From JBAZKK01 sp964456925 (GTDB taxonomy: Bacteria; Omnitrophota; Gorgyraeia; Gygaellales; Profunditerraquicolaceae), in contig CAYWCX010000029.1 in NCBI GenBank assembly GCA_964456925.1, forward strand, positions 1 to 11,765: a stretch of 11,765 bases of DNA, read 5' to 3'. Position numbers and translations under genes: made by a program. This document shows, piece after piece, positions 1 to 5,128 of this stretch (positions are counted from its first letter, which is position 1; every line of letters begins with the position of its first letter). The notes beneath the pieces were generated by a model. The model worked only from the letters and a program-made list of their open reading frames with translations. It did not search any database and was not told the DNA's origin.

Positions 1-5
1 AGGGG

Positions 6-11
6 TATAAT
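6..11 (+). promoter_or_regulatory. Putative -10 box for the cupin gene
   Basis: A perfect TATAAT starts 28 nt before the cupin ATG. The matching -35 would lie off the left edge, so only half of the promoter is visible. The surrounding stretch at 2-20 recurs almost unchanged at 1554-1574 in front of the DUF3047 gene, which strengthens the case. Inferred leader length is about 15 nt. Confidence 0.5.
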
Positions 12-33
12 ATAAGGTAAAAGGGAGCGTAAG

Positions 34-303
34 ATGGAAATCAAAGTGCAGAAGTTGAATCAGGAGCAGTTAAAGAAAATGGGAGTCTTCGGTTGGCCTA
101 TCTGGGAAAAAGAGGTATCGCGCTTTCCCTGGTCCTATGACAGTACAGAAGAGTGTTATATCCTTGAGGGCGATGTTACCGTCGAAACCAAAGACGGAAA
201 GAGCGTGAAATTCGGCAAGGGCGATTTTGTCACCTTTCCCAAGGGGCTAGTCTGCAACTGGAATATAAAAGCCCCGGTTAAGAAACACTATAATTTCAGA
301 TAA
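34..303 (+). CDS. Small cupin-domain protein (Cupin_3/DUF861 type)
   Basis: An 89-residue single-domain cupin, probably cytoplasmic because no signal peptide is visible. The run from about residue 20 (WPIW), through E39-E40-C41-Y-I-L-E-G and G63-D64, to F68-P69 and W76 matches the EutQ-like Cupin_3 pattern, as does the closing VKKHYNF. The usual HxH metal motif of other cupins is absent, so metal binding cannot be assumed. Members of this family are often annotated only as cupin proteins; the substrate is unknown. A GGGAG Shine-Dalgarno at 23-27 lies 6 nt before the ATG and supports this start. The next gene begins 6 nt after the stop, so the two may be co-transcribed. Family call is confident, function is not. 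Confidence 0.85.
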   Translation: MEIKVQKLNQEQLKKMGVFGWPIWEKEVSRFPWSYDSTEECYILEGDVTVETKDGKSVKFGKGDFVTFPKGLVCNWNIKAPVKKHYNFR

Positions 304-309
304 CCCCTA

Positions 310-549
310 ATGGAGAACAGGCCACCCGAAAAGTGGTACTTTAAGCTTCCCATCCTAATCATTGCGTTTCTCTGCGTCGGCCCATTCGCCCTTCCATTAG
401 TCTGGTTCAACCCACGCTTCAGCAGAAAAACAAAGATAATAACAACCGTTGTCGTACTCCTCCTGACTTACTATTTGTGGTGCGCCCTTGCAAATTCATT
501 GAAGTCGATAAATCAATACTATCAGGCAATCCTTCAGGGAACCCTCTAA
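310..549 (+). CDS. Small two-helix membrane protein
   Basis: A 79-residue protein with two hydrophobic segments, about residues 13-32 and 42-60, separated by a short basic turn (NPRFSRKTK). A tail (SLKSINQYYQ) follows the second helix. The pattern WYFK, a proline-rich first helix with LPLVWFNPRFSRKTK, then a second helix and a SLKSI tail, resembles short uncharacterised membrane proteins I recall from other bacterial genomes, some of them carrying an added zinc ribbon. No zinc ribbon is present here. It starts 6 nt after the cupin stop, with no clear Shine-Dalgarno, so translation may be coupled. A TATAAT at 289-294 sits inside the end of the cupin gene but has no -35. No function can be assigned. 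Confidence 0.75.
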   Translation: MENRPPEKWYFKLPILIIAFLCVGPFALPLVWFNPRFSRKTKIITTVVVLLLTYYLWCALANSLKSINQYYQAILQGTL

Positions 550-562
550 AAACTTAAAAATT

Positions 563-1246
563 ATGAGATACTCCAAAACCCAAAGACCCGCTATCTTAGT
601 CACCGCATTACTTGCGCTGTTTACGATAACAATTAACCCCGCCTATCCGACAGGAGACAGTAACATGGTCAAATTACCCGAACCCAGAACTAAAGGAAAA
701 GTTTCCCTGGAAGAAGCCATTAACGCCCGCCGCTCCGTCAGGCAGTTTACCCAAAGGGATTTAACATTAGAGGAAATCTCCCAGCTCCTTTGGGCAGCCC
801 AGGGCATCACCGATAAGACAAGGTCCTTGCGCGCTGTTCCGTCGGCGGGGGCGCTTTACCCCCTGGAAATTTACCTTATCACCAGGGATGGCTTATTCCG
901 CTATATCACAGAAAAACACGCCCTGGAAATTTTAGAAAAGCGCGATTTGCGAAGCGACCTTGCTGCCGCGGCTTTAGGCCAGTCATCGGTCAAACAGGCA
1001 GCAGCGGATGTCGTTATCTGCGCTGTTTTCAAGCGCATTACTTCCAAATACGGAGAACGGGGGACCCGCTACGCGTACATCGAGGCAGGCCACGCTGCCC
1101 AGAATATCCATCTTACTGCAGTCAGCTTAGGACTGGCTTCGCTGCCGGTAGGCGCCTTTGATGACAAAAGCGCCCAGGCAGTGCTTAAGCTGGATAAAGA
1201 TACAACGTCTCTTTACATTATCCCGGTCGGAGCCAAAAGAGACTAA
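563..1246 (+). CDS. SagB-type nitroreductase/dehydrogenase with signal-like N terminus
   Basis: A 227-residue flavoprotein of the SagB/ThcOx branch of the nitroreductase family, which uses FMN in redox chemistry on peptide-derived or other substrates. Visible family marks are RRSVRQF (56-62, phosphate-side FMN contact region), PSAGALYPLE (93-102), EAGHAAQN (174-181) and GLASLPVGAFDD (190-201), ending in IIPVG. Residues 1-31 look like a signal peptide or membrane anchor (RP-AILVTALLALFTITI-NPAYPTG), which would place the enzyme outside the inner membrane. No Shine-Dalgarno precedes the ATG at 563. An internal ATG at 665 has AGGAG 8 nt upstream and would give a 193-residue cytoplasmic form beginning just before the catalytic domain. 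I keep the longer start because the hydrophobic leader is convincing. No peptide-precursor or YcaO cyclase gene is nearby, so a thiazole/oxazole RiPP role is not supported. Confidence 0.88.
   Translation: MRYSKTQRPAILVTALLALFTITINPAYPTGDSNMVKLPEPRTKGKVSLEEAINARRSVRQFTQRDLTLEEISQLLWAAQGITDKTRSLRAVPSAGALYPLEIYLITRDGLFRYITEKHALEILEKRDLRSDLAAAALGQSSVKQAAADVVICAVFKRITSKYGERGTRYAYIEAGHAAQNIHLTAVSLGLASLPVGAFDDKSAQAVLKLDKDTTSLYIIPVGAKRD
652..656 (+). promoter_or_regulatory. Internal Shine-Dalgarno for alternative nitroreductase start
   Basis: AGGAG lies 8 nt before the in-frame ATG at 665. It is a better ribosome binding site than anything before the ATG at 563. It could give a second, leaderless cytoplasmic isoform of the nitroreductase or mark the true start. 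Confidence 0.45.
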
Positions 1247-1286
1247 AGGGAGGATAAGATAATTTATTCCCAAGTCCTGATTTCGC

Positions 1287-1313
1287 TTGATTTTTTGTCA
1301 GCGGTAGTATAAT
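1287..1313 (+). promoter_or_regulatory. Promoter for the 65-residue membrane protein
   Basis: TTGATT (1287-1292) and a perfect TATAAT (1308-1313) are separated by 15 bp, slightly short of the ideal 17. The -10 box ends 21 nt before the ATG at 1335. It sits in the 88-nt gap after the nitroreductase gene, which otherwise holds only a weak GGGA/TCCC hairpin (1248-1271) without a T-tract. Confidence 0.55.
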
Positions 1314-1321
1314 AAGAATAC

Positions 1322-1330
1322 AAGGAGGTG
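1322..1330 (+). promoter_or_regulatory. Near-perfect Shine-Dalgarno
   Basis: AAGGAGGTG lies 4 nt before the ATG at 1335 and is the strongest anti-Shine-Dalgarno match in the window. It fixes the start of this small gene and suggests efficient translation. Confidence 0.75.
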
Positions 1331-1334
1331 CGTC

Positions 1335-1532
1335 ATGTTTGAAAAATGGAACGAGCGGGTCAAGAAGTTAAATTTTATCGACATCAAACTCATCAAATGG
1401 GGTGTTTTCTTTGCCACTATCATCATCGTCAAAATTTTTCCGCAGCTGCTTAGAATTGACTACTGGGTCCTCATCGTTTTGGTAATTCTTTGTTCGGCCC
1501 GGCCCTTTTACAGAGTCTGGCTGAAAAAATAA
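1335..1532 (+). CDS. Small membrane protein, two predicted helices
   Basis: A 65-residue basic protein. Residues 1-18 form a charged amphipathic start (FEKWNERVKKL). Hydrophobic segments follow at about 21-36 (WGVFFATIIIVKIFP) and 43-55 (YWVLIVLVILCSA), and it closes with a basic RPFYRVWLKK tail. It has its own promoter-like boxes and a near-perfect Shine-Dalgarno, so it is very likely a real expressed gene and not a chance frame. The layout resembles short two-helix proteins I recall from uncultivated bacteria of the Omnitrophota type; that is recollection, not a search result. The next promoter follows at once, so it is probably monocistronic. Function unknown. Confidence 0.72.
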   Translation: MFEKWNERVKKLNFIDIKLIKWGVFFATIIIVKIFPQLLRIDYWVLIVLVILCSARPFYRVWLKK

Positions 1533-1534
1533 AT

Positions 1535-1564
1535 TTGCCCTGATTATATTTTTGGGGTTATAAT
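1535..1564 (+). promoter_or_regulatory. Promoter for the DUF3047-to-dusB unit
   Basis: TTGCCC (1535-1540) and TATAAT (1559-1564) are separated by 18 bp. The -10 ends 20 nt before the ATG at 1585. The stretch 1554-1574 nearly repeats the one at 2-20 before the cupin gene, differing by two single-base insertions. Confidence 0.55.
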
Positions 1565-1584
1565 ATTAAGGTAAGAGATAACCT

Positions 1585-2274
1585 ATGAAAAGGCATTTTT
1601 TAATCCCGCCCACCTTAATTCTAACCGTATCCTTTCTACTTTCACCCGCAATCGCCTTTGCCTTTGAACTTCCGAAATGGTTTCCTTTTTCCAGCGAGCG
1701 CTCCCTTGATGAATGGGAGACCAAGATATTCAAGGGTAGGGTAATATACAAGGTTGAAAAGGAAAGGGCCGGCGGTTCCCTCCATGCCTTAAGTTTCAGC
1801 TCCGCATCCGCTATATTTTACCGCATAAAGGAGCGCTACCGGGTTCAGGATTATCCTTTGCTTAGCTGGAAGTGGAAGGTTGTCAGGTTTCCGGATAAGG
1901 AAAAACTAAAAATCCGTAAGGGCATTGAAAGGGATGATTATGCTGCCCGGGTTTACGTGATATTCCCTTCCCTGAATTTTCTTTCTTCAAAGGTGCTGGA
2001 GTATGTCTGGGACGAACTCCTGCCTTTGGAGGCTATTTTTAACAGCCCTTACTCCGCAAACATAAAATTGATTGTCATCCAGACAAGCGCAAAGGAACTC
2101 GGCAAATGGGTGACCGAAGAACGCAATGTCCTCGCGGATTACCGCCGGGCATTCGGCAAGGAACCCATGTTAAAGGTAGGCGCGGTTGCCCTGATGAGCG
2201 ATGCGGACAATACCGCCGATATAGCGGAGGCCTATTTCGACGATATCAAGATAGGTTATAAAAAAGAGAGGTAG
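1585..2274 (+). CDS. Secreted DUF3047 family protein
   Basis: A 229-residue exported protein of unknown biochemical role. Residues 1-26 form a signal peptide (basic MKRH, a hydrophobic core, then a likely AFA cleavage site). The mature part carries the DUF3047 signature in order: AGGSLHAL (62-69), WKWKV (95-99), RDDYAARVYV (116-125), a Tyr-Val-Trp at 140-142, SPYSANIK (154-161), a Trp at 175, ERNVLADYRRAFG (179-191), MSDADNT (204-210) and a closing YFDDIKI (217-223). The acidic DADNT and FDDI motifs are the most conserved part as I recall the family. Length is normal for it. It leads a run of closely packed genes ending at dusB, and the next gene begins 2 nt after its stop. A periplasmic location is likely; the ligand is unknown. 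Confidence 0.85.
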   Translation: MKRHFLIPPTLILTVSFLLSPAIAFAFELPKWFPFSSERSLDEWETKIFKGRVIYKVEKERAGGSLHALSFSSASAIFYRIKERYRVQDYPLLSWKWKVVRFPDKEKLKIRKGIERDDYAARVYVIFPSLNFLSSKVLEYVWDELLPLEAIFNSPYSANIKLIVIQTSAKELGKWVTEERNVLADYRRAFGKEPMLKVGAVALMSDADNTADIAEAYFDDIKIGYKKER

Positions 2275-2276
2275 AG

Positions 2277-2708
2277 ATGCATAAGCCCAATAGAAGGAGA
2301 AGGTATTTTATCAAATCAGGACTGCAAACCAGGTACCTGCGGCTCATTCTTACGGCGATAATATTGCCGGCGGTTTTATTCGGCGCGTGTTTATATTACC
2401 TTATTTTTTACCTTATGGCAGAGCAGCTCGGTATCCCGGAGTCCATCGCTTATAATATAACCCCGGTCCTCGGCAAGATAAACCTCATACTTCTTTTCGG
2501 CCTGCCGGTCATCGCTGTCGCGGTATTATTCTGGGGACTGCTTATTTCCCACCGTATTGCCGGCCCGGTTTACAGACTGGAAAAAGAGCTGGATAAGATT
2601 GCCAAGGGGGATTTTTCGCTGCGTATAAAATTCCGCAGGAAAGACGAGCTCGCCTCGGTTGCCGCGGGTATCAACAAGGTTCTGGATAAGATAGAAGGGA
2701 AAAAATAA
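2277..2708 (+). CDS. Stand-alone two-TM HAMP domain protein
   Basis: A 143-residue membrane protein with a basic N terminus (PNRRRRYF) and a first membrane helix at about 20-48. A loop of only some 20 residues (49-67) faces outside, a second helix spans about 68-92, and a HAMP domain fills 90-143, opening with RIAGPVYRLEKEL and followed by GDFSLRIKFRRKDEL and a helical end. HAMP domains normally relay signals from a periplasmic sensor to a kinase, cyclase or methyl-accepting output. Here there is neither a sizeable sensor domain nor any output domain, and the gene ends right after HAMP. It may act by pairing with another HAMP protein, or have a structural role. It starts 2 nt after the DUF3047 stop, with GAGAGG just upstream. 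Automated pipelines may call it a chemotaxis protein, which is not supported. Confidence 0.85.
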   Translation: MHKPNRRRRYFIKSGLQTRYLRLILTAIILPAVLFGACLYYLIFYLMAEQLGIPESIAYNITPVLGKINLILLFGLPVIAVAVLFWGLLISHRIAGPVYRLEKELDKIAKGDFSLRIKFRRKDELASVAAGINKVLDKIEGKK

Positions 2709-2719
2709 AGGAGACTCTG

Positions 2720-3109
2720 ATGCGCTATCTGTTTTTGACAGGGGTAATCTTGTGCCTGGCGGTTACGTCAGCCCAGGCCGCAGATGTAAGCCTCACCGCC
2801 ACCCTCACAATTGATTCCATAATGTTTAAGGGCGATATTATTGATAATATCAGCGCCGGCTCCAAGGGGACCGCAGAGTTAGAGGATTCCGTCAAGACCT
2901 ACAGCAAGGAGATTGCGCTTCAGCCTGACTGCGTCAAGAGCGGTTATTCCATCTTTTGCGAGGGCAAGCTCTACAAGTTTGACGCTGCCAGCAACGCTAA
3001 AATCGAAGAATTTTTAAAGAAGCCGGACAGCAGTTTACAGGTGACGGCGATGGTTAAAAAAAGAAACGGAGAGCTCAGCCTTGTTTCCATCGAGAACCGA
3101 GAACAATAA
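2720..3109 (+). CDS. Small secreted protein of unknown function
   Basis: A 129-residue protein with a clear signal peptide (residues 1-20, cleavage after AQA). The mature part of about 109 residues has two cysteines, C71 and C80, nine residues apart, which could form a disulfide in the periplasm. The N-terminal mature stretch (VSLTATLTIDSIMF) and the C-terminal VTAMVKKRNGELSLVSIE look like beta strands, with a helix between (SNAKIEEFLKK). I do not recognise the family. An AAAGGAGA Shine-Dalgarno at 2707-2714 overlaps the HAMP stop and supports the ATG at 2720. Its place between the HAMP protein and the next gene suggests co-expression of a small envelope set. Confidence 0.7.
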   Translation: MRYLFLTGVILCLAVTSAQAADVSLTATLTIDSIMFKGDIIDNISAGSKGTAELEDSVKTYSKEIALQPDCVKSGYSIFCEGKLYKFDAASNAKIEEFLKKPDSSLQVTAMVKKRNGELSLVSIENREQ

Positions 3110-3452
3110 CTTGCGCTTTGAGGAACTTAAGGGCGAACTTAAGGCCATAGGTTTCGATACCCTGCGCATTGAGCGCGAGGATTACCTTGAGTTAGTAGTT
3201 ACCAACGATAAATTGGGGGCGCTGAATATCAGACTCGTATTTCTGCTTGGCCCGGCTATCTGGCCTTCCCAGAAAAGACTGGAGGCCGAGGTAGAGGAGG
3301 GGCTTAAGGACTTCGGCGGCATCATGCCCGGACAGTCCCTTTATTTTAAGCGCCAGGGGCGCGAGGTATTTTTTGTGATGCTCTGGCCCTGGAAAGACAG
3401 CCAGCATACTACTGTTAAGGTTATTAAAGGAATCCTTCCTCAACAAGACTAA
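3081..3452 (+). CDS. Hypothetical cytoplasmic protein, TTG start
   Basis: A 123-residue protein with no signal peptide or membrane segment; I do not recognise it. It begins with a helix-like stretch (LRFEELKGELKAIGF), followed by strands (YLELVVTNDKLGALNIRLVFLLG), a helix with acidic residues (KRLEAEVEEGLKDFGG) and strands (SLYFKRQGREVFFVMLWPW). This is a plausible small alpha/beta fold. The frame opens with TTG at 3081, inside the end of the upstream gene (29-nt overlap), with GGAG at 3068-3071 in front. A second TTG at 3111, one base after the upstream stop, would give 113 residues and a more natural N terminus. No ATG exists before the conserved-looking part. Codon use resembles its neighbours, which favours a real gene. 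Confidence 0.6.
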   Translation: MFPSRTENNNLRFEELKGELKAIGFDTLRIEREDYLELVVTNDKLGALNIRLVFLLGPAIWPSQKRLEAEVEEGLKDFGGIMPGQSLYFKRQGREVFFVMLWPWKDSQHTTVKVIKGILPQQD

Positions 3453-3475
3453 CCCCGTTTCATTCTATTTATCCG

Positions 3476-4513
3476 ATGCTGAAAATCGGCAATCTCAAAT
3501 TAAAATCCAACCTTATCCTTGCGCCCATGGCCGGGATAACCGACCTTCCCTTTCGGCTCCTGAACCGTAAATTCGGCTGCGAACTGGCTTTTGTGGAGAT
3601 GATTAACGTGCGCTCGCTGGGTTACAACAGCCGTAAAACCCAGGAGATGCTTGCTACCGGAAAAGATGACCGGCCTTTGGGGGTGCAGATTTTGGGTTGT
3701 GAGCCGGATTTTATTGTAAGGGGATTGGATATCCTGCGGGATTACCGCTACGATGTCCTGGATTTCAATGCCGCTTGCCCGGTCAGGAAAGTTACCCGCA
3801 GGGGAGAAGGCGCCACTCTTTTAAAGGACCCCCGGCGTTTAAATAAATTACTGCAGTTGGTAATCAAAAATTCCTCCGTACCGGTGACGGTGAAAATCCG
3901 CAGCGGCTGGGATAAGGGTTCGCTTAATGCGCTGGAGTTGGCGCTGGCTGCCGAGGAGGCCGGGGTGAGCGCTTTATTCATTCACGGCAGGACTAAGGCT
4001 CAAGGGTATAGCGGCAAGGTAGATTACGGGACTATCGCCAGAATAAAAGCAGGGTTAAAGATACCGGTTATTGCCAGCGGTGATATACTTTCTGCGCTGT
4101 TGGCGGCGAAGATGTTTGAGGAGACCGCTTGCGACGGCGTCTTAATCGCGCGGGGGGCGCTGGGAAACCCCTGGATATTCCGGCAGATTAAGGGTCTGCT
4201 TGAAGAGGACAAGTTGCCGGTCTATCCCGGCAGTGCCGAGATAGCCGAGACTATGCTGGAACATTTAGACGGCTGTATCAGTTTTCAGGGTGAGAGAAAC
4301 GGGGTGAAGATTTTTCATAAGTTCTTCGGCTGGTATGTCCGGGGCAGACGTGGTATCCGCCGCCTGAAGGAAAAGGCCTATCGCGCCAAGGGCAGGCAGG
4401 ATATGGCAGCCGTAATCGAAGAGTTCCGCAACAAAAAATCCCCGGTTCGCGGGGATTTTTTTGTAGGTGATAGGCCTGATGGCTTACGCTATCAACCAAC
4501 CTCCTTGGTATAA
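3476..4513 (+). CDS. dusB: tRNA-dihydrouridine synthase, DusB-like, with terminator-encoded tail
   Basis: A flavoenzyme that reduces specific uridines in the tRNA D-loop with NADPH and FMN. The TIM barrel is complete: APMAGITDLPFR (16-27), VEMINVRSLGY (40-50), NAACPVRKV (98-106) with catalytic Cys101, a conserved Lys140 (VTVKIRSGW), HGRT (170-173), ASGD (200-203) and ARGALGNPWIF (225-235). The helical C-terminal domain ends at about residue 319 (AVIEEFRN). Residues 320-345 do not look like Dus sequence. They are translated from an intrinsic terminator hairpin and the DNA beyond it, because no in-frame stop comes earlier. The ATG has no visible Shine-Dalgarno, but the N terminus aligns well with the family. 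It is the last gene of the unit starting at 1585. DusB versus another Dus clade is judged from the motifs only. Confidence 0.92.
   Translation: MLKIGNLKLKSNLILAPMAGITDLPFRLLNRKFGCELAFVEMINVRSLGYNSRKTQEMLATGKDDRPLGVQILGCEPDFIVRGLDILRDYRYDVLDFNAACPVRKVTRRGEGATLLKDPRRLNKLLQLVIKNSSVPVTVKIRSGWDKGSLNALELALAAEEAGVSALFIHGRTKAQGYSGKVDYGTIARIKAGLKIPVIASGDILSALLAAKMFEETACDGVLIARGALGNPWIFRQIKGLLEEDKLPVYPGSAEIAETMLEHLDGCISFQGERNGVKIFHKFFGWYVRGRRGIRRLKEKAYRAKGRQDMAAVIEEFRNKKSPVRGDFFVGDRPDGLRYQPTSLV
4433..4462 (+). terminator. Intrinsic terminator inside the dusB frame
   Basis: A 12-bp perfect stem (4433-4444 with 4450-4461) closes a 5-nt loop GTTCG. The core is TCCCCG/CGGGGA and the stem is flanked by A6 on the left and T7 on the right (4456-4462). 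The A-tract on the left means it could also stop transcription from the other strand. It lies about 50 nt before the first in-frame stop of dusB. Confidence 0.9.
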
Positions 4514-4514
4514 T
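4506..4514 (+). promoter_or_regulatory. Extended -10 promoter P1 of the recG unit
   Basis: TGGTATAAT is a perfect extended -10 (TGn plus TATAAT). It lies 44 nt past the dusB terminator and overlaps the dusB stop codon. No good -35 is visible, as is common for extended -10 promoters. It would give a leader of about 135 nt before the ATG at 4656, containing a short hairpin (4530-4535 with 4545-4550). Confidence 0.5.
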
Positions 4515-4604
4515 ACGTGCACTTTAAAATATGCCATATTTTCCGGCATAAATCAAGGGTAGTGAGCAAAAACAGGAAAGCGTTTTCCGCGGATTCAAAA
4601 AATA

Positions 4605-4633
4605 TTGTCCTCATCAGTCCGCTATGTTATGAT
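4605..4633 (+). promoter_or_regulatory. Promoter P2 of the recG unit
   Basis: TTGTCC (4605-4610), a 17-bp spacer ending in TGT, and TATGAT (4628-4633) make a good sigma70-type match with an extended -10. The box ends 22 nt before the ATG at 4656, the same spacing seen at the other promoters in the window. Confidence 0.5.
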
Positions 4634-4655
4634 AAATAGCAAGGATGATTTTGCG

Positions 4656-5126
4656 ATGAATGCAAGGACCACCACATTTGTTGTGTTATGTGCGGCGTTT
4701 TTCTTTCTGGCAGGCAGGGCCGTTGCCGAAGAGGTTGTCCTTGATGCCGAGGTTGACAAGGCCAGGATTAGCGCCGACGCTATCTTTAGTTATAAGTTGA
4801 CTATCAGTTCCTCCTTAAGCCGCATCCCCAAGCCGAAATTTCCGGATTTTTCGGGGTTTAAGGTTTTGTCACGGACTAACACCTCCCAGATTACCATAGC
4901 GCAGGGCAAGACCAGGACTACCCTCGCTTATATCTTTGTGCTGGCTCCGACGGCGGCGGGGGTTTTTACCATCAGCCCCGCAGAGCTTAAAATCGGGGAT
5001 AAAACCTATTCCAGCGCAGAATTAAAAATAGAAGTGGAGCCCTCGAAACTTAAACCCGGAAACATACCCGAGCCTCATCCTGAAATCCCCGCTGACGACT
5101 CGCTGCAGCCGGAAGTTACCCTTTAG
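4656..5126 (+). CDS. Secreted lone BatD-like domain protein
   Basis: A 156-residue exported protein. From the ATG at 4656 the signal peptide is MNARTTTFVVL..., with a hydrophobic core and cleavage after AVA. One domain follows that resembles the first Ig-like repeat of BatD (oxygen tolerance family): VVLDAEVDKARISADAIFSYKL, a PKPKFPDFSGFKVLSRTNTS strand pair, and LAPTAAGVFTISPAELKIGDKTYSSAELKIEVE. Full BatD proteins carry several repeats and a C-terminal membrane helix. Here the protein stops after about 130 mature residues, ending in a Pro-rich linker and DDSLQPEVTL, which could be the beginning of a lost second repeat. Upstream in-frame starts exist (TTG 4605, ATG 4629), but AAGGA at 4641-4645 and promoter P2 favour 4656. 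recG begins 2 nt after its stop. No MoxR or von Willebrand BatA/B genes are nearby. Confidence 0.72.
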   Translation: MNARTTTFVVLCAAFFFLAGRAVAEEVVLDAEVDKARISADAIFSYKLTISSSLSRIPKPKFPDFSGFKVLSRTNTSQITIAQGKTRTTLAYIFVLAPTAAGVFTISPAELKIGDKTYSSAELKIEVEPSKLKPGNIPEPHPEIPADDSLQPEVTL

Positions 5127-5128
5127 CG

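Noticed and set aside
289..294. TATAAT near the end of the cupin gene
   Set aside because: No -35 match, and only 15 nt before the ATG at 310, which would leave almost no leader. Kept only as a remark.
862..932. Repeated word CCCTGGAAATTT at 862 and 921
   Set aside because: Both copies encode similar Leu-Glu-Ile stretches in the nitroreductase and do not extend further; taken as coincidence.
563..1246. Nitroreductase as part of a RiPP (SagBCD-like) cluster
   Set aside because: No YcaO/SagD, SagC or precursor peptide gene is visible on either side, so the family name alone does not support it.
1248..1271. GGGA...TCCC hairpin after the nitroreductase gene
   Set aside because: The stem is short and interrupted, and no T-tract follows at once, so it is not a convincing terminator.
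2451..2456. TATAAT inside the HAMP gene
   Set aside because: It encodes Tyr-Asn of the loop, has no -35 at proper distance and no start codon at the 20-22 nt spacing seen elsewhere.
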